From Comamonas fluminis (GTDB lineage: Bacteria; Pseudomonadota; Gammaproteobacteria; Burkholderiales; Burkholderiaceae_C): a DNA stretch of 64,000 bases. Shown here piece after piece: positions 44,461-55,994 of this stretch (positions within the stretch are counted from its first letter, which is position 1; each line of letters starts with the position of its first letter). The notes under the pieces were generated by a model that saw only the letters and a list, made by a program, of their open reading frames with translations, had not been told where the DNA came from and did not search any database. The translations under genes and the position numbers were made by a program. Where the stretch lies: positions 3,423,501 through 3,487,500 of the forward strand of contig NZ_CP066783.1 of assembly GCF_019186805.1 (NCBI RefSeq), in the 5' to 3' direction.

Positions 44461-46040
44461 AACGCGTTATCTGCGGCAGGCGCAGTCGTGGAGCCAGCAC
44501 CTGGCTCCGTCTTCCAGCGCCCAGCCACATTCTTGAGCAAGGTGTTCACTGCCGTCAGGCGGCGGTTTTGCACATTGATCAGGCTGTTCTGCGCACTGAT
44601 GACCGTGGTCTGAGCCGTCAGCACATTCAGATAGGCCACGATGCCCGCCTTGTACTGGTTATTGGCCACGGTCAGTGACTTTTGCGCAGCGGCCAGCGCC
44701 TCTATCTGCACCTGCTGCTCCTGGGCCAGATTGCTGGCGGCCACCAGGTTGTCTTCCACTTCCTGCAGCGCCGTAATCACGGTCTGCTTGTAGGTGGCGC
44801 CGGCCAGATCCAGCGATGCGCGGGCCGATTCAACCGCCGCGCTGCGTGCGCCGCCATCAAACAGACTCATCGCCAGCGAGGGGCCCAGCGACCAGAAGAG
44901 ATTGGGGGCGTTGAACAGATCTGCCAGCACCGTGTTGCGATAGCCACCGCTGGCCGACAGCGTAAGCGACGGGAAGTATGCCGCTCGCGCCACACCAATC
45001 TGCGCGTTGGCGGCTGCCACGCGGCGCTCTGCCGCGGCGATGTCGGGGCGCTGCTCCAGCAAGGTGGAGGCCAGCATTTCAGGCACCACAGGCGGCCTGG
45101 GCAGATGGCCCGTCACCGGCAGGCTGAATACCGCAGGGGCCTTGCCCAGCAGGGCCGCCAGCGCATGCTCGTACTGGGCACGCGTGGTCTGCGCCTCAAT
45201 CAGGCTGGCCTGCGTGCTTTTGTACTGAGACTGGGCCTGTGCCACATCGGCCGATGAGGCCACGCCTGCCTGATAGCGGTTTTGCGTGAGCTTGAGGCTT
45301 TGCTCGTAGTTGCTCAAGGTTTCCTGCAGAAACTGCATCTGTGCCTCGGCTGCACGCAGCGAGAAATAAGTCTGCGCCACCGATGCCTGGGCCGACAGGC
45401 GCGCTGCGGCCAGATCATCACTGGTGGCCTGCGCCGTAGCCTTGTTGGCATCTACCGCGCCCGACAGCTTGCCCCACAGATCCACTTCCCAACTGGCACT
45501 CAGGCCCATCGAGAAGTTGTTGTTGATGCTGCCGCTGCGCGCCACGTTCTCCCCATTGGTGTTGCTGTAGGTGCCGCCACCGGTCAGCGCACGCGTGCCG
45601 CTGCCCGTCGTGCTCAAGGTGGGCAGTTGCGCTGCACGGCTGCTGGCCACGGCGGCCTGTGCCGATCGCACACGCGCCACCGCCTGAACAACGCTGAGGT
45701 TGCCGACTGCGGCTTCATCCTGCAGCTGGTTGAGCGTGGCGTCGCCATAAACCGTCCACCACTGTTCGGGCACCGCCGCAGCCTGACTGGCTGCACCCGT
45801 TTGCGCAGGCTGCCAGACACCAAACGCGGCCGCCTGCGGCGTGGCTTCCTTGAACTGGGCAGGAACATCCAGAGCTGGCACTTTGTAGGCGGGTTGCAGC
45901 GAGCAGGCAGACAGCAGCACCACCGCAGCCACGGGCAACAGGCGCGGCCAGCTCAGGGAAGAATGCTTCTTAAAAGTGAGCTGCTTGCGCTTATCCATAT
46001 TGGGCTGTATGCCTTTTTCATTCAAAAACAATGCTTGCAT
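44457..46040 (-). CDS. outer-membrane efflux lipoprotein (OprM/NodT type)
   Basis: The protein has a lipoprotein signal (VVLLSACSLQP) and the two outer-membrane efflux repeats that build a TolC-like trimeric channel (SWEVDLWGKLSGAV, ALAALLGKAPAVFSL, ERRVAAANAQIGVARAAYFPSL). It should complete the tripartite RND pump encoded upstream. Start choice: ATG 46040 lies 8 bp into the end of the RND gene region with GAGAAG before it; ATG 45998 gives a shorter, more typical signal peptide. The codons after 45998 (KRKQLTF) are formed by a 21-bp element identical to 26473-26493. Confidence 0.93.
   Translation of the reverse strand: MQALFLNEKGIQPNMDKRKQLTFKKHSSLSWPRLLPVAAVVLLSACSLQPAYKVPALDVPAQFKEATPQAAAFGVWQPAQTGAASQAAAVPEQWWTVYGDATLNQLQDEAAVGNLSVVQAVARVRSAQAAVASSRAAQLPTLSTTGSGTRALTGGGTYSNTNGENVARSGSINNNFSMGLSASWEVDLWGKLSGAVDANKATAQATSDDLAAARLSAQASVAQTYFSLRAAEAQMQFLQETLSNYEQSLKLTQNRYQAGVASSADVAQAQSQYKSTQASLIEAQTTRAQYEHALAALLGKAPAVFSLPVTGHLPRPPVVPEMLASTLLEQRPDIAAAERRVAAANAQIGVARAAYFPSLTLSASGGYRNTVLADLFNAPNLFWSLGPSLAMSLFDGGARSAAVESARASLDLAGATYKQTVITALQEVEDNLVAASNLAQEQQVQIEALAAAQKSLTVANNQYKAGIVAYLNVLTAQTTVISAQNSLINVQNRRLTAVNTLLKNVAGRWKTEPGAGSTTAPAADNAL
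45972..45992. repeat. 21-bp repeat copy inside the efflux outer-membrane gene
   Basis: Identical to 26473-26493 over 21 bases. On the minus strand it encodes KRKQLTF right after the ATG at 45998, so a dispersed repeat contributes the positively charged start of the signal peptide. Confidence 0.6.
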
Positions 46041-46047
46041 ATTCTTC

Positions 46048-49000
46048 TCACTTGGTGGCAAGGGCCGGGGCGTCGGCCGCGCTGTTGCGCCCGCGCAGCC
46101 ACGCAGGCCGCGCCGCCCAGCCCCGCAGCACGCGAAGGCGGGCACGGTCCAGCAGCACATAGATCACTGGCGTGGTGTAGAGGGTGAGCAACTGGCTGAG
46201 CAGCAGGCCACCCACAATCGCAATGCCCAGCGGCTGGCGCAGCTCGGCCCCGTCACTGCGCCCCAGGGCCAGCGGCAGCGCACCAAACAGCGCGGCCATG
46301 GTGGTCATCAAAATCGGGCGCAGACGCAGGCTGCAGGCACGGTAAATGGCCTGAGCTGCCGTGACATGGCCGCCTTTTTCACGCGCCAGTGCGAAGTCGA
46401 TCATCATGATGGCGTTCTTCTTGACCAGTCCAATCAGCAAGATCACACCGATGAAGGCGATCAGCGAAAACTCGGTCTTGAACAGCATCAGCGCCAGCAG
46501 CGCCCCCACGCCTGCCGATGGCAGCGTGGACAGAATCGTCAGCGGGTGCACCAGGTTTTCATAAAGAATGCCCAGCACCAGATAGATGGTGATGATGGCC
46601 GCCAAAATCAGGAGCGGCTGCCCTGCCAGCATCTGCTGGAAAGCGCCCGCCGAGCCGCTGAAACTGCCGCGAATGGACACGGGCACGCCCAGCTCGGTCA
46701 TGGCATTGCGAATCGCATCATTGGCCTGCGACAGCGACACATTGGGTGCGAGGTTGTAGCTCACGGTGCTGGCCGGCGTGCCGCTCTGGTGTTGCACCGA
46801 CAGCGGCGTGGTCGATGTCGTGATCTTGGCAAAGGCTGTCAGCGGTATCTGCTGGCCGCTGCTGTTGACGAAGAAAAAGCCGCGCAGGGATTCCGGGCTC
46901 TGCAGATAGTCGGACGATGCCGTCATCACCACACGGTACTGGTTGAGCGGGTTGTAGATCACGCCCACCTGACGCTGACCAAACGCATCGTTCAAGGTGT
47001 TGTCGATCTGCGAGACCGTCAGCCCCAGCCGTGCAGCCTGGTCGCGGTCAATGACCAGACTGGTCTGCATGCCGTTGTCCTGCACATCGCTGTTCACATC
47101 GGTCAGCTCTGGCAAGGTCGAGAGCACCTGACGAATGCGCGGCTCCCACAGGCGCAGCTCGGCCGTATCGTCGGCCTGCAGCGTGTACTGATAGGAGGAC
47201 ATGCTCTGGCGCCCGCCAATACGCACATCGGTCTGGGTCATCATGAACAGGCGCGCTCCGGGCTCGTCCTTGAGCTTTTCACGCAGGCGGTTGATGACTT
47301 CGTCGCTGGATACCTTGCGCTCTGCCATGGGCTTGAGCGACATGAACATATTGGCCGAATTGGCCTGACCACCGCCGGTGAAACCGGTCACATATTCCAC
47401 TGCCGGGTCTTGCTGCACCACATCAAGAAAGCGTTTGATACGCCGCTCCATAGCCTGAAAGGATGTGGACTGGTCGGCACGGATAAAGCCCATGACGCGG
47501 CCTGTGTCCTCGCTGGGCATAAAGCCTTTTTCAATTGCCGTGTAGAGGTAAACGTTCAGACCAATGACCGCCGCCAGACTGAGCAGCACCAGGGGCTGAT
47601 GACGCAGGCCCCAGGCCAGTGTTCTGCGGTACAGCGCGGTCAGGCCTTTTTCAAAGCGATCCATGGCTTGCGAGAGGCGCAGCCAGAAGGCATCCCAGCG
47701 GCGCGCAAAAGGCCGTTTGGAGCGCTCGGCACGCAGGCGCGCTTCCTCTTCAGGCGTGCGCAGCAGGGCCGCGCACATCATGGGCGTAGTGGTCAGCGAA
47801 ATGACCATGGACACCAGAATGGCCGCCGACATGACCACCGCGAACTCGCGAAAGAAGCGGCCCACAATGCCGGCCATGAACAGAATGGGCACGAACACCG
47901 CGATCAGCGACAAGCTCATCGACACCACGGTAAAGCCAATTTCACGCGCCCCTTCAATGGCTGCCTGCATGGCGGATTTGCCTTTTTCCATGTGGCGCAT
48001 CACGTTTTCCAGCACCACGATGGCATCATCCACCACAAAGCCCGCGGCCACCGTCAGCGCCATCAGCGAGAGGTTGTCCAGCGTGTAGCCGCACAGGTAC
48101 ATGACGCCGAAGGTCCCCATCAGCGACGCGGGCACCGCCACGGCAGGAATCAGCGTGGCGCGGGCGCGGCGCAGGAACATGAACACCACCATGATGACCA
48201 GTGCCACCGAGATGATGAGCGCGTTCTGCACTTCCTTGACCGAGGCACGCAACGTGGGCGTGCGGTCAGAAATCACCGTCAGATCAATGGCAGGGGAAAT
48301 TGACGCCCTGAGCTGCGGCAGCATGGCGCGCACCTTGTCCACGGCCTGCAGAATATTGGCATTAGGCTGCTTGAAGACCTGCAGCAGCACCGCAGGCTTG
48401 CCATTCATCACGCCGTAGTTGCGTATGTCCTGCACGGAATCCGTGACATCGGCCACATCAGACAGGCGCACTGCATTGCCGTTGTTCCAGCGCAGCACCA
48501 GCGGCGCATATTCAGCGGCGGTGCGGGCCTGGTCGTTGGTGGCAACCTGCCAGTAGTGGTCTTCACGCTCCACCGCGCCCAGCGGGCGGTTGGCATTGGT
48601 CGCACTGATGGCCGTGCGCACCGAATCGAGCGAAACGCCGTTGGATGCCAGGCGCACCGGGTCCAGCTCCACCCGCACAGCAGGCAGTGCGCCGCCGTTG
48701 ATGGTGGCCTGCCCCACGCCTTCCACCTGGGCCAGCTTCTGCGCCAGCACCGTGGATGCCGCGTCATACATCTGGCCGCGGGTGAGCGAATCCGAGGTCA
48801 GCGCCAGCATCAAGATAGGCGCATCGGCCGGGTTGACCTTGCGATAGGTCGGGTTGCCCGGCATGCCCGATGGCAGCAGCGTGCGGGCCGCATTGATGGC
48901 GGCCTGCACATCGTGCGCCGCGCTATCCACCGTGCGGGTCAGGTCGAACTGCAGCGTGATGCGCGTGCTGCCCATGCTGGAGCTGGACGTCATTTCATTG

Positions 49001-49230
49001 ACGCCCGCAATCGCGCCCAAAGCGCGCTCCAGCGGCGTGGCCACCGTGGCTGCCATGGTGTCTGGCGCCGCGCCAGGCAAGCTGGCGGTGACGGAGATGG
49101 TGGGGTAATCCACCTGCGGCAGGGGCGCCACCGGCAGCAGAAAGTACGCCATGCCGCCCACCAGTGCCATGCCAATGGTCAGCAGCATGGTGGCGATGGG
49201 GCGGAAGATGAAGGGCGTGGAAATGCTCAT
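46048..49230 (-). CDS. mdtC: RND efflux inner-membrane transporter, MdtC/MuxC type
   Basis: The 1060-residue protein has the RND fold: [18 protein letters not shown] in TM1, large periplasmic loops, and [14 protein letters not shown] in TM4 with the paired aspartates of the proton relay. Two homologous halves are visible ([17 protein letters not shown] in the second). With the gene at 49227-52418 it should form a heterotrimeric pump like MdtBC. Its start overlaps the upstream gene by 4 bp. Substrates of such pumps include bile salts, novobiocin and other amphipathic compounds, but specificity here is unknown. Confidence 0.94.
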   Translation of the reverse strand: MSISTPFIFRPIATMLLTIGMALVGGMAYFLLPVAPLPQVDYPTISVTASLPGAAPDTMAATVATPLERALGAIAGVNEMTSSSSMGSTRITLQFDLTRTVDSAAHDVQAAINAARTLLPSGMPGNPTYRKVNPADAPILMLALTSDSLTRGQMYDAASTVLAQKLAQVEGVGQATINGGALPAVRVELDPVRLASNGVSLDSVRTAISATNANRPLGAVEREDHYWQVATNDQARTAAEYAPLVLRWNNGNAVRLSDVADVTDSVQDIRNYGVMNGKPAVLLQVFKQPNANILQAVDKVRAMLPQLRASISPAIDLTVISDRTPTLRASVKEVQNALIISVALVIMVVFMFLRRARATLIPAVAVPASLMGTFGVMYLCGYTLDNLSLMALTVAAGFVVDDAIVVLENVMRHMEKGKSAMQAAIEGAREIGFTVVSMSLSLIAVFVPILFMAGIVGRFFREFAVVMSAAILVSMVISLTTTPMMCAALLRTPEEEARLRAERSKRPFARRWDAFWLRLSQAMDRFEKGLTALYRRTLAWGLRHQPLVLLSLAAVIGLNVYLYTAIEKGFMPSEDTGRVMGFIRADQSTSFQAMERRIKRFLDVVQQDPAVEYVTGFTGGGQANSANMFMSLKPMAERKVSSDEVINRLREKLKDEPGARLFMMTQTDVRIGGRQSMSSYQYTLQADDTAELRLWEPRIRQVLSTLPELTDVNSDVQDNGMQTSLVIDRDQAARLGLTVSQIDNTLNDAFGQRQVGVIYNPLNQYRVVMTASSDYLQSPESLRGFFFVNSSGQQIPLTAFAKITTSTTPLSVQHQSGTPASTVSYNLAPNVSLSQANDAIRNAMTELGVPVSIRGSFSGSAGAFQQMLAGQPLLILAAIITIYLVLGILYENLVHPLTILSTLPSAGVGALLALMLFKTEFSLIAFIGVILLIGLVKKNAIMMIDFALAREKGGHVTAAQAIYRACSLRLRPILMTTMAALFGALPLALGRSDGAELRQPLGIAIVGGLLLSQLLTLYTTPVIYVLLDRARLRVLRGWAARPAWLRGRNSAADAPALATK

Positions 49231-52200
49231 GGTTCCACCCTTGCCTGGCCGGGCTGATCGCCCATCACTTCATCTTCGGAATGGGGCAGGTGCTTGACCG
49301 CAGGCAGGCCCCGCTTGACGCGCCAGCGCTCGGCCCAGGTCTCAAAGGTGAGATAGATCACTGGCGTGGTGAACAGCGTCAGCAACTGGCTCAGCAGCAG
49401 ACCGCCCACCAGCGTCACACCCAGCGGATGGCGCAGCTCACTGCCTACGCCGCTGCCCAGCATCATGGGCAGGGCGCTGAGCAAGGCGGCCAGCGTGGTC
49501 ATGATGATGGGGCGAAAGCGCAGCAAGCAGGCCTGATAAATGGCGTCACGCGCATTCATGCCTTCCTCGCGCTGGGCGTCCAGCGCGAAGTCGATCATCA
49601 TGATGGCGTTCTTCTTGACGATGCCAATCAGCAAGATGATGCCGATGATGGCAATGATGTCCAGATCCAGCCCCGCCACCAGCAAGGCCAGCAGCGCGCC
49701 CACCCCTGCCGATGGCAGCGTGGAGAGAATCGTGATCGGGTGAATCGTGCTTTCATACAGCACGCCCAGCACGATGTACATGGTGATGATGGCGGCCAGC
49801 ACCAGCAGCAGCGTGTTGGACAGCGACGCCTGGAAAGCCAGCGCCGCGCCCTGGAACTGCGAATCGACCGACAGCGGAATCTGCCCTTCGTCACGCAGCG
49901 TCTGAATGACCTGCTTTGCTGCCTCTACGGCATGGCCCAGCGATACACCCTGCGCAGTGTTGAAGGAGATGGTGGCAGCCGGCAGTTGCCCCACATGGTT
50001 GACGGCCAGCGCCATGGGGCGTTCGCTGATCGTCGCTATCGACGACAGCGGCACGGGCGCACCGTTGCTGGAAGCGGCGTAAATGGTTTGCAGCGCCTCC
50101 GGGCCCACCTTGAACTGCGGAGCCACCTCCAGCACCACGCGGTACTGGTTGGACTGCGTGAAGATGGTGGAGATCAGCCGCTGACCAAATGCGTTGTACA
50201 GCGCCGAATCCACCGAGGACACCGTCACACCGAGACGGCTGGCCTGTGCACGGTCAATCTGCACATAGGCCTGGCGGCCCTGGTTCTGCAGATCACTGCT
50301 CACATCCAGCAACTGGGGCAGTTGCTGCAGTCGCTCCACCAGCGTCTTGGTGCTGGCGCTCAGCTGCGTCATGTCGGGTGAAGACAGCAGCAGCTGATAC
50401 TGCGTGCGGGCCTGACGGTCTTCAATCGTCAAGTCCTGCACGGGCTGCGCATAAAGGCGAATGCCGGGCACCTGCTGTGAGTCTTCGGCCAGGCGCTTGA
50501 GCACCACCTTGAGCGCATCGCGCTGACCGTGGGGCTTGAGATCGATCTGAATACGGCCTGTATTCAGCGTGGTGTTGGTGCCATCCACGCCGATAAACGA
50601 CGAAATCGAAGCCACCGCCGGGTCTTTGAGCAATTGCTCGGCCAGCGCCTGCTGGCGCTCAGCCATGGCGGCAAACGAGATGGACTGATCCGCCTCGGTG
50701 GTGGCGGCAATCGTGCCCGTATCCTGCTCAGGGAAAAAGCCCTTGGGCACCACAAAGTACAGCAGCACCGTCACCACCAGCGTGGCGATGAACACCAGCC
50801 ATGTCAGCTTGCTGTGATCCAGCACCCAGGTCAGCATGCGGCCGTATTCGGCAATCACCTTGTCGAAGAAACGGGCCACGGCCGCACCAATGCCGGTGGA
50901 TTTTTCAGCCTGCCCGCCTTCGGGCTGGTGGCGCAGCAAACGCGCGCACAGCATGGGCGTAAGCGTGAGCGAAACCACGGCCGAGATCAGAATCGCCACT
51001 GTCATGGTGATAGCGAATTCGTGGAACAGCCGCCCCACCACATCGCCCATGAAGAGCAGCGGAATCAGCACCGCTACCAGCGAGATGGTCAGCGAGATGA
51101 TGGTGAAACCAATCTGCTTGGCACCCTTGAGCGCGGCCTGCATGGGGGTCTCGCCCTTTTCGACATAGCGGGCGATGTTCTCGATCATCACGATGGCATC
51201 GTCCACCACAAAGCCGGTGGAAATGGTCAGCGCCATCAAGGTCAGGTTGTTGATGGAATACCCGGCCAGATACATGATGCCGAAGGTTCCAATCAGGGAC
51301 AGCGGCACCGCCACACTGGGAATCAGCGTGGCCGAGGCACTGCGCAGGAACAGGAAAATCACCATCACCACCAGAGCGATGGCCAGCCCCAGTTCAAACT
51401 GCATGTCCTTGACGGACTCGCGAATCGTGACCGTGCGGTCGGTCAGCACCTGCACATCAATCGATGCGGGCAAGGTTTCCTTGAGCTGGGGCAGCAAGGT
51501 CTTGATGGCATCGACCGTGTCAATCACATTCGCACCGGGCTGACGGCGGATGTTGAGAATCACCGCCGATTTGGAGCCGGTATCGGGCGTGCCCGACCAG
51601 GCAGCCAGACGGGTGTTTTCGGCGTCATCCACGGTCTGCGCCACATCAGACAGGCGCACGGGGTTACCGTTCTTGAACGCGATGATGAGGTTGCGGTACT
51701 CGGCCGCCGACTGCATCTGGTCGTTGGCATCGATGGTGGAGGCGCGGTTGGGGCCGTCAAAGCTGCCCTTGGCCGACTTGACGTTGGCCGCCGAGATGGC
51801 GCTGCGCACATCATCGAGCGTCATGCCAAAGCTGGCCAGCGCTGCAGGGTTGGCCTGAATCCGCACCGCGGGGCGGCGGGCACCGGCAATAGCCACCAGA
51901 CCCACGCCCTTGACCTGCGAGAGCTTGGGCGCCAGGCGGTTTTCCACCAGATCATTGATCTTGATAACGGGCAGCGAGGGCGAGCTGATGGCCAGCGTCA
52001 GCACCGGCGCATCCGCCGGGTTGACCTTGCTGTACAGCGGCGGCATGGGCAAGTCGCTGGGCAGCAGATTGGTGCCTGCGTTGATGGCGGCCTGCACCTG
52101 CTGCTCAGCCACATCCATGGACATATCGAGTGCAAAGCGCAGGCTGATGACCGAGGCACCACCCGAGCTGGTGGACGACATCTGGTCCAGCCCCGGCATC

Positions 52201-52418
52201 TGACCGAATTGCCGCTCCAGCGGGGCCGTGACGTTGGAGGTCATCACATCAGGGCTGGCGCCCGGATACAGCGTGGCGACCTGAATGGTGGGGTAGTCCA
52301 CCTCGGGCAGGGCCGAGATGGGCAGCAGGCGGTAGGCCAGAAGGCCCGAGATCAGCACCGCCACCATCAGCAAGCTGGTGGCGATGGGCCGAAGAATGAA
52401 AAGGCGCGAGATATTCAT
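49227..52418 (-). CDS. mdtB: RND efflux inner-membrane transporter, MdtB/MuxB type
   Basis: The 1063-residue protein starts [26 protein letters not shown] and carries [17 protein letters not shown] in TM4 with the proton-relay aspartates, plus the usual [30 protein letters not shown] region. The order adaptor, this protein, then the MdtC-type partner matches mdtABC and muxABC. It follows the adaptor gene by 23 bp and overlaps the next gene by 4 bp, so the four pump genes form one operon. Confidence 0.94.
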   Translation of the reverse strand: MNISRLFILRPIATSLLMVAVLISGLLAYRLLPISALPEVDYPTIQVATLYPGASPDVMTSNVTAPLERQFGQMPGLDQMSSTSSGGASVISLRFALDMSMDVAEQQVQAAINAGTNLLPSDLPMPPLYSKVNPADAPVLTLAISSPSLPVIKINDLVENRLAPKLSQVKGVGLVAIAGARRPAVRIQANPAALASFGMTLDDVRSAISAANVKSAKGSFDGPNRASTIDANDQMQSAAEYRNLIIAFKNGNPVRLSDVAQTVDDAENTRLAAWSGTPDTGSKSAVILNIRRQPGANVIDTVDAIKTLLPQLKETLPASIDVQVLTDRTVTIRESVKDMQFELGLAIALVVMVIFLFLRSASATLIPSVAVPLSLIGTFGIMYLAGYSINNLTLMALTISTGFVVDDAIVMIENIARYVEKGETPMQAALKGAKQIGFTIISLTISLVAVLIPLLFMGDVVGRLFHEFAITMTVAILISAVVSLTLTPMLCARLLRHQPEGGQAEKSTGIGAAVARFFDKVIAEYGRMLTWVLDHSKLTWLVFIATLVVTVLLYFVVPKGFFPEQDTGTIAATTEADQSISFAAMAERQQALAEQLLKDPAVASISSFIGVDGTNTTLNTGRIQIDLKPHGQRDALKVVLKRLAEDSQQVPGIRLYAQPVQDLTIEDRQARTQYQLLLSSPDMTQLSASTKTLVERLQQLPQLLDVSSDLQNQGRQAYVQIDRAQASRLGVTVSSVDSALYNAFGQRLISTIFTQSNQYRVVLEVAPQFKVGPEALQTIYAASSNGAPVPLSSIATISERPMALAVNHVGQLPAATISFNTAQGVSLGHAVEAAKQVIQTLRDEGQIPLSVDSQFQGAALAFQASLSNTLLLVLAAIITMYIVLGVLYESTIHPITILSTLPSAGVGALLALLVAGLDLDIIAIIGIILLIGIVKKNAIMMIDFALDAQREEGMNARDAIYQACLLRFRPIIMTTLAALLSALPMMLGSGVGSELRHPLGVTLVGGLLLSQLLTLFTTPVIYLTFETWAERWRVKRGLPAVKHLPHSEDEVMGDQPGQARVEP

Positions 52419-52441
52419 GGTGGCCGCAGGCGAATGGTTGC

Positions 52442-54250
52442 TCAGCGGCCCGCTGCGGGCGCGGCCTCGCCACGGGCTTCACGCTCAGCACGCAGCTTCT
52501 GGAAGAAGGCGCGGCGCTCTTCGGGCGACATCGCTTCAAGCTTTTCGCGCTGCTCGGGCGTCAGCTGCGGGCGCTCTCCCCGGCCTTCACCTCTGCCCTC
52601 TCCCCTACCTTCGCCTCGGCCTTCACCGCGTCCTTCCGCACGCTCCGCACCGGCCTGGGGCTTTTGCTCTGACGATGCAGCGGGCTTGCCGTCTTGCGTC
52701 TTGGCCGCTGCATCCTTCGATGCACTGCCATTTGCGCTGCCCGACGCACTGACCGGTCCATTTCCTTGAGCCTCTGGTGCGCGAGGCTGATCGCCACCAC
52801 GCCCCTGCGGGCCACCAGCGCCACCTGCAGCACCACCCGCAGCACCACCCGCAGCGCCACGCTCAGCACGCAGCTTCTGGAAGAATTCCTTGCGCTCTTC
52901 CGGCGTCATCTTGGACACCTTCTCGCGCTGCTCAGGCGTGAGGTTGCGCATCATGCCGCGTGGCTGGCTGGCGGCATCCTGCACCGCCTGATCGACCTTC
53001 TTGACCTTGTCCGAATCAATCACGGTCACCTTGGCGCCTTCACGCAGGCGGTCGATGCCGTCCGTCACCACCTTGTCGCCCGGCTCCAGCTCACCACGCA
53101 CGCTGACGTAGTCGCCATCGGTCACCCCCACGGAGATCTTGCGCTGCGTGACGGTGCCGTCAGCCTTGACCAGGTACACAAAATTGTTCTGCACCGCGTT
53201 CGCAGGCACGGCCAGCGCCTGATCGAGCTGGCGCACCTGCAGCTTCACGTTCACAAACTGGTTGACGAACAGCCTGCCATCCGCGTTGTCAAAAGCAGCC
53301 TTGGCCTTGACCGTGCCGGTGGTGGTATCGATGGTGTTGTCCAGCGCGTTGAGCTGGCCTTTGGCCAGAACCTGCTTTTGCTCCCGGTCCCACAGCTCTA
53401 CCGGCATGACCTTGCCTGCACGCAGTTGCTCTGCCAGCGTGCTGACATGGGCTTCTGGGATGGAGAACACCGCATCAATTGGTCGCACCTGGGTGATGGT
53501 GACCAGTCCGTTGGTGTCCGAAGGGTTGACCACATTGCCCAGATCGGCCTGACGCAGACCCAGTCGCCCCGAGATGGGGGCCGTGATCCGGGTGTAGCTC
53601 AGCTGCAGCTTGGCCGCATCCACCTGCCCCTGATCGGCGGCCACCGTGCCCTGCAGCTGGCGCACCAGCGCTTCCTGCGTATCCAGCTGCTGGCGGGCAA
53701 TGGAGTCCTGCGCCAGCAAATCCTTGTAGCGCTTCAAGTCCAGCTGCGCATTCTTGAGCTGGGCCTGATCGCGGGCCAGAGAGCCTTGCACCTGCGCCAG
53801 CGCCGCTGCCAGGCTGCGTGGGTCAATCTCGGCCAGCAACTGCCCGGCCTTGACCTCATCGCCTTCCTTGAAGTGCAGCTTGAGCAGTTCGCCCGAAACC
53901 TTGGCCCGCACAACCGCCGTGGCGCGCGCATTCATGGTGCCAATGGCGCTGAGCAGCACGCGCATATCGCGCTGCTCCACCACGCCCACCGACACGGGCT
54001 GGGCCTGCCCCATGCCGCCGGCGCCACCGGGGCCCATGCGGCCGCCGCGCCCACCACGCGCGCTGCCAGATCCTGATTTAGGAGCAGCTTCCGCAGATGT
54101 ACCCAGGGCTTCACCCTGTTTCTTTGTGTACCACCAGTACCCACCACCACCTGCGGCTAGCGCGAGAACGACGCTGGCCAGAATGACGGGGCGGGCCTTG
54201 CCCTGCTGTAGAAAAAGGGATTTGGGGGTCAAAGAAGTAGTGCTGGACAT
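52442..54250 (-). CDS. mdtA: RND efflux periplasmic adaptor, MdtA type, with repetitive C-terminal tail
   Basis: Residues 1-435 are a normal membrane-fusion protein: an N-terminal membrane anchor ([20 protein letters not shown]), a lipoyl/hairpin region ([28 protein letters not shown]) and beta-barrel domains. Residues 436-602 are unusual. Two near-identical segments of about 30 residues, (N)[21 protein letters not shown]... and [22 protein letters not shown]..., flank a Gly/Ala/Ser-rich linker and a run of five EGRG units. The segments recall the LTPEQREK motifs of Spy/CpxP-like periplasmic proteins. The tail makes the protein about 170 residues longer than E. coli MdtA. It is first in the pump operon. 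Confidence 0.93.
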   Translation of the reverse strand: MSSTTSLTPKSLFLQQGKARPVILASVVLALAAGGGGYWWYTKKQGEALGTSAEAAPKSGSGSARGGRGGRMGPGGAGGMGQAQPVSVGVVEQRDMRVLLSAIGTMNARATAVVRAKVSGELLKLHFKEGDEVKAGQLLAEIDPRSLAAALAQVQGSLARDQAQLKNAQLDLKRYKDLLAQDSIARQQLDTQEALVRQLQGTVAADQGQVDAAKLQLSYTRITAPISGRLGLRQADLGNVVNPSDTNGLVTITQVRPIDAVFSIPEAHVSTLAEQLRAGKVMPVELWDREQKQVLAKGQLNALDNTIDTTTGTVKAKAAFDNADGRLFVNQFVNVKLQVRQLDQALAVPANAVQNNFVYLVKADGTVTQRKISVGVTDGDYVSVRGELEPGDKVVTDGIDRLREGAKVTVIDSDKVKKVDQAVQDAASQPRGMMRNLTPEQREKVSKMTPEERKEFFQKLRAERGAAGGAAGGAAGGAGGPQGRGGDQPRAPEAQGNGPVSASGSANGSASKDAAAKTQDGKPAASSEQKPQAGAERAEGRGEGRGEGRGEGRGEGRGERPQLTPEQREKLEAMSPEERRAFFQKLRAEREARGEAAPAAGR

Positions 54251-54505
54251 GGTGTGAGCGCAGGAAATTCAAGCCTGAATAGACGCTAATGGTATCTATT
54301 TGCAATTGAGCCCGAAGTCAGGCAGAGCCGCCTTTGCCAGCATTTACCCCCGCTTTACCTTGGGTTTACCTGCCTGCTTCGCTGAATCAGACCGTAAACA
54401 GTGCTGACTTTCATCGCACCAATGCTGGCGCCATCAGGCCTCATGCTTGCCTGTTGAAGCTGCCCGAGCCACCTCGGTCATGCCCCGATTCCAAGGAGAT
54501 TACTG

Positions 54506-54889
54506 ATGACCACCGAACGCCTGACCAACCACCCCGAAGAAGCCGCAGTGCGCGCCCCGCTGGAGCTGTATATGCGCGGCCACGCCGAAGACAATGCAGA
54601 CCATATGCGCGCTGCCTTCATGCCCACAGCGCGCCTGGAATCCGTGCGCGAAGGCCCGCTGACATCGTGGGATGTGGACTTCTACTGCCAGCGCTTCAAG
54701 AACCAGCCCGCTGCCGACGAAGCCACGCGCCGCCGCGTGATCGACTCGCTGGACATCGTGGGCACAGCCGCCATGGCCAAGGTCACGCTCTACCACGGTG
54801 CTGTGACGTTCACCGACTACTTTGTGCTGCTCAAGACCGAGCAAGGCTGGAAGATTGCCAACAAGGCCTTCCACGCCCAGCCGCAGTAA
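54506..54889 (+). CDS. NTF2-like (SnoaL / putative lumazine-binding) protein
   Basis: The 127-residue protein has the cone-shaped NTF2-like fold pattern: an N-terminal helix (EEAAVRAPLELYMRGHAEDN), a strand-turn with FMPTARLESVREGPL, and a C-terminal strand pair ending in YFVLLKTEQGWKIANKAFHAQ. Members bind small ligands or act as isomerases; none can be assigned. AGGAG lies before the ATG. It is divergent from the efflux operon, with a 255-bp gap. Confidence 0.82.
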   Translation: MTTERLTNHPEEAAVRAPLELYMRGHAEDNADHMRAAFMPTARLESVREGPLTSWDVDFYCQRFKNQPAADEATRRRVIDSLDIVGTAAMAKVTLYHGAVTFTDYFVLLKTEQGWKIANKAFHAQPQ

Positions 54890-54918
54890 AACTCAGCACT
54901 CAGCCCCAAAAAGTCCCC

Positions 54919-54951
54919 AAAGCCACCGCTTCAAGAGCCGGTGGCTTTTTT
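54919..54951 (+). terminator. intrinsic terminator after the NTF2-like gene
   Basis: AAAGCCACCG and CGGTGGCTTT form a 10-bp stem followed by T's. Confidence 0.87.
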
Positions 54952-55139
54952 GTTGCCCCTCATCCATCCAACCAGCAGTCAGAGCACATGGGCGGGTTCA
55001 GCAGGCCTTGCGGCAGGCAAAACGCACTCGCCAGCAAAAAAACCTCCCCGGATTTGCCCTAGTACGCGCTCGCTCACACCCCGGCATCCGGGCATGAACT
55101 TGATGCATAAAGCATCTTTCACAGCTCAGAATTCTCAAT

Positions 55140-55190
55140 AAAACAAGGCTCTAGCGCTTATGCATCTTGCGCTTCCAGCTATCACAGAGA
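55140..55190. repeat. dispersed intergenic repeat copy upstream of the TRAP operon
   Basis: ACAAGGCTCTAGCGCTTATG and CTTGCGCTTCCAGCTATCAC match the dispersed repeat core. The gap 54952-55355 holds this copy, no ORF of note, and the leader of dctQ with a GGAG ribosome site. Confidence 0.6.
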
Positions 55191-55355
55191 TAGCAGTACA
55201 GCCTGACGTGCACCCGCCACATTTGCTGCAGTATTTGTAAGAAACACGATACAGCCCTCCGTAGAATCTCATCCTTGATTCATAACTCAGATCGCTACTG
55301 AGGCTTACCAGCCCCAACCGCGCGACGCACACGCAGCCTACTTTTTGGAGACACC

Positions 55356-55976
55356 ATGCAGGCTTTACTCGCCCTGTCCAGGGCTATAGACAGGCTCAAC
55401 GCCTTCATTGGCAAATATTCCATCTGGCTGATATTTGCCGCCACCTTCATCAGCGCCGCCAACGCCATCGTCCGCAAGGCCTTTGACACCAGCTCCAACG
55501 CCTTCCTGGAAGTGCAGTGGTACCTGTTTGCCTGGTCCTTTCTGATTGCAGCGGGCTACACCCTGCTGCACCGCGAGCATGTGCGCATTGACGTGATCAA
55601 CTCCCGCCTGTCCAAAAAGGCGCAGGTCTGGATCGACATCATCGGCTTTGCCTGCTTTCTCACACCGCTGTGCATCACCATTCTGTGGCTCAGCACCCCG
55701 GTGGCCATTCAGATGTACCAGTCTGGCGAAGTTTCCGGCAACCCCGGCGGCCTGATCCGCTGGCCCGTGTGGGCAGCCATTCCCGTGGGTATCACGCTGC
55801 TGATGCTGCAGGGCTGGTCTGAACTCATCAAGCGCATCGCCTTCCTCACCGGCAACGGCCCGGACCCCATGGGCAAGCTGCAGGACAAGAGCGCCGAAGA
55901 AGAGCTGGCCGAAGCACTGCGTGCCGAAGCTGAACGCAAGCAGACCGAGGCGCTGGCCGCCCAGGCCAAGGCATAA
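55356..55976 (+). CDS. dctQ: TRAP transporter small permease (DctQ)
   Basis: The 206-residue protein has four membrane helices and the DctQ pattern (NAIVRKAF, FLEVQWYLFAWSFLIAAGYTLLHREHVRIDV). The C-terminal 40 residues are soluble and Glu/Ala-rich. It pairs with the large permease 18 bp downstream and a DctP binding protein to import carboxylates with sodium or proton coupling. GGAG precedes the ATG. Confidence 0.94.
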   Translation: MQALLALSRAIDRLNAFIGKYSIWLIFAATFISAANAIVRKAFDTSSNAFLEVQWYLFAWSFLIAAGYTLLHREHVRIDVINSRLSKKAQVWIDIIGFACFLTPLCITILWLSTPVAIQMYQSGEVSGNPGGLIRWPVWAAIPVGITLLMLQGWSELIKRIAFLTGNGPDPMGKLQDKSAEEELAEALRAEAERKQTEALAAQAKA

Positions 55977-55994
55977 CGGTAGCGGGAGACACTG

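Noticed and set aside
45976..48303. A 775-codon plus-strand open frame opposite the RND transporter gene
   Set aside because: Composition is His/Gln/Arg-rich without domains, typical of the antisense frame of high-GC genes; the minus strand encodes a complete RND protein.
52576..52634. Short tandem repeats in the efflux adaptor gene considered as a CRISPR or origin-like array
   Set aside because: The period is 12 bp and in frame (EGRG), with no spacers; it is a coding low-complexity tract.
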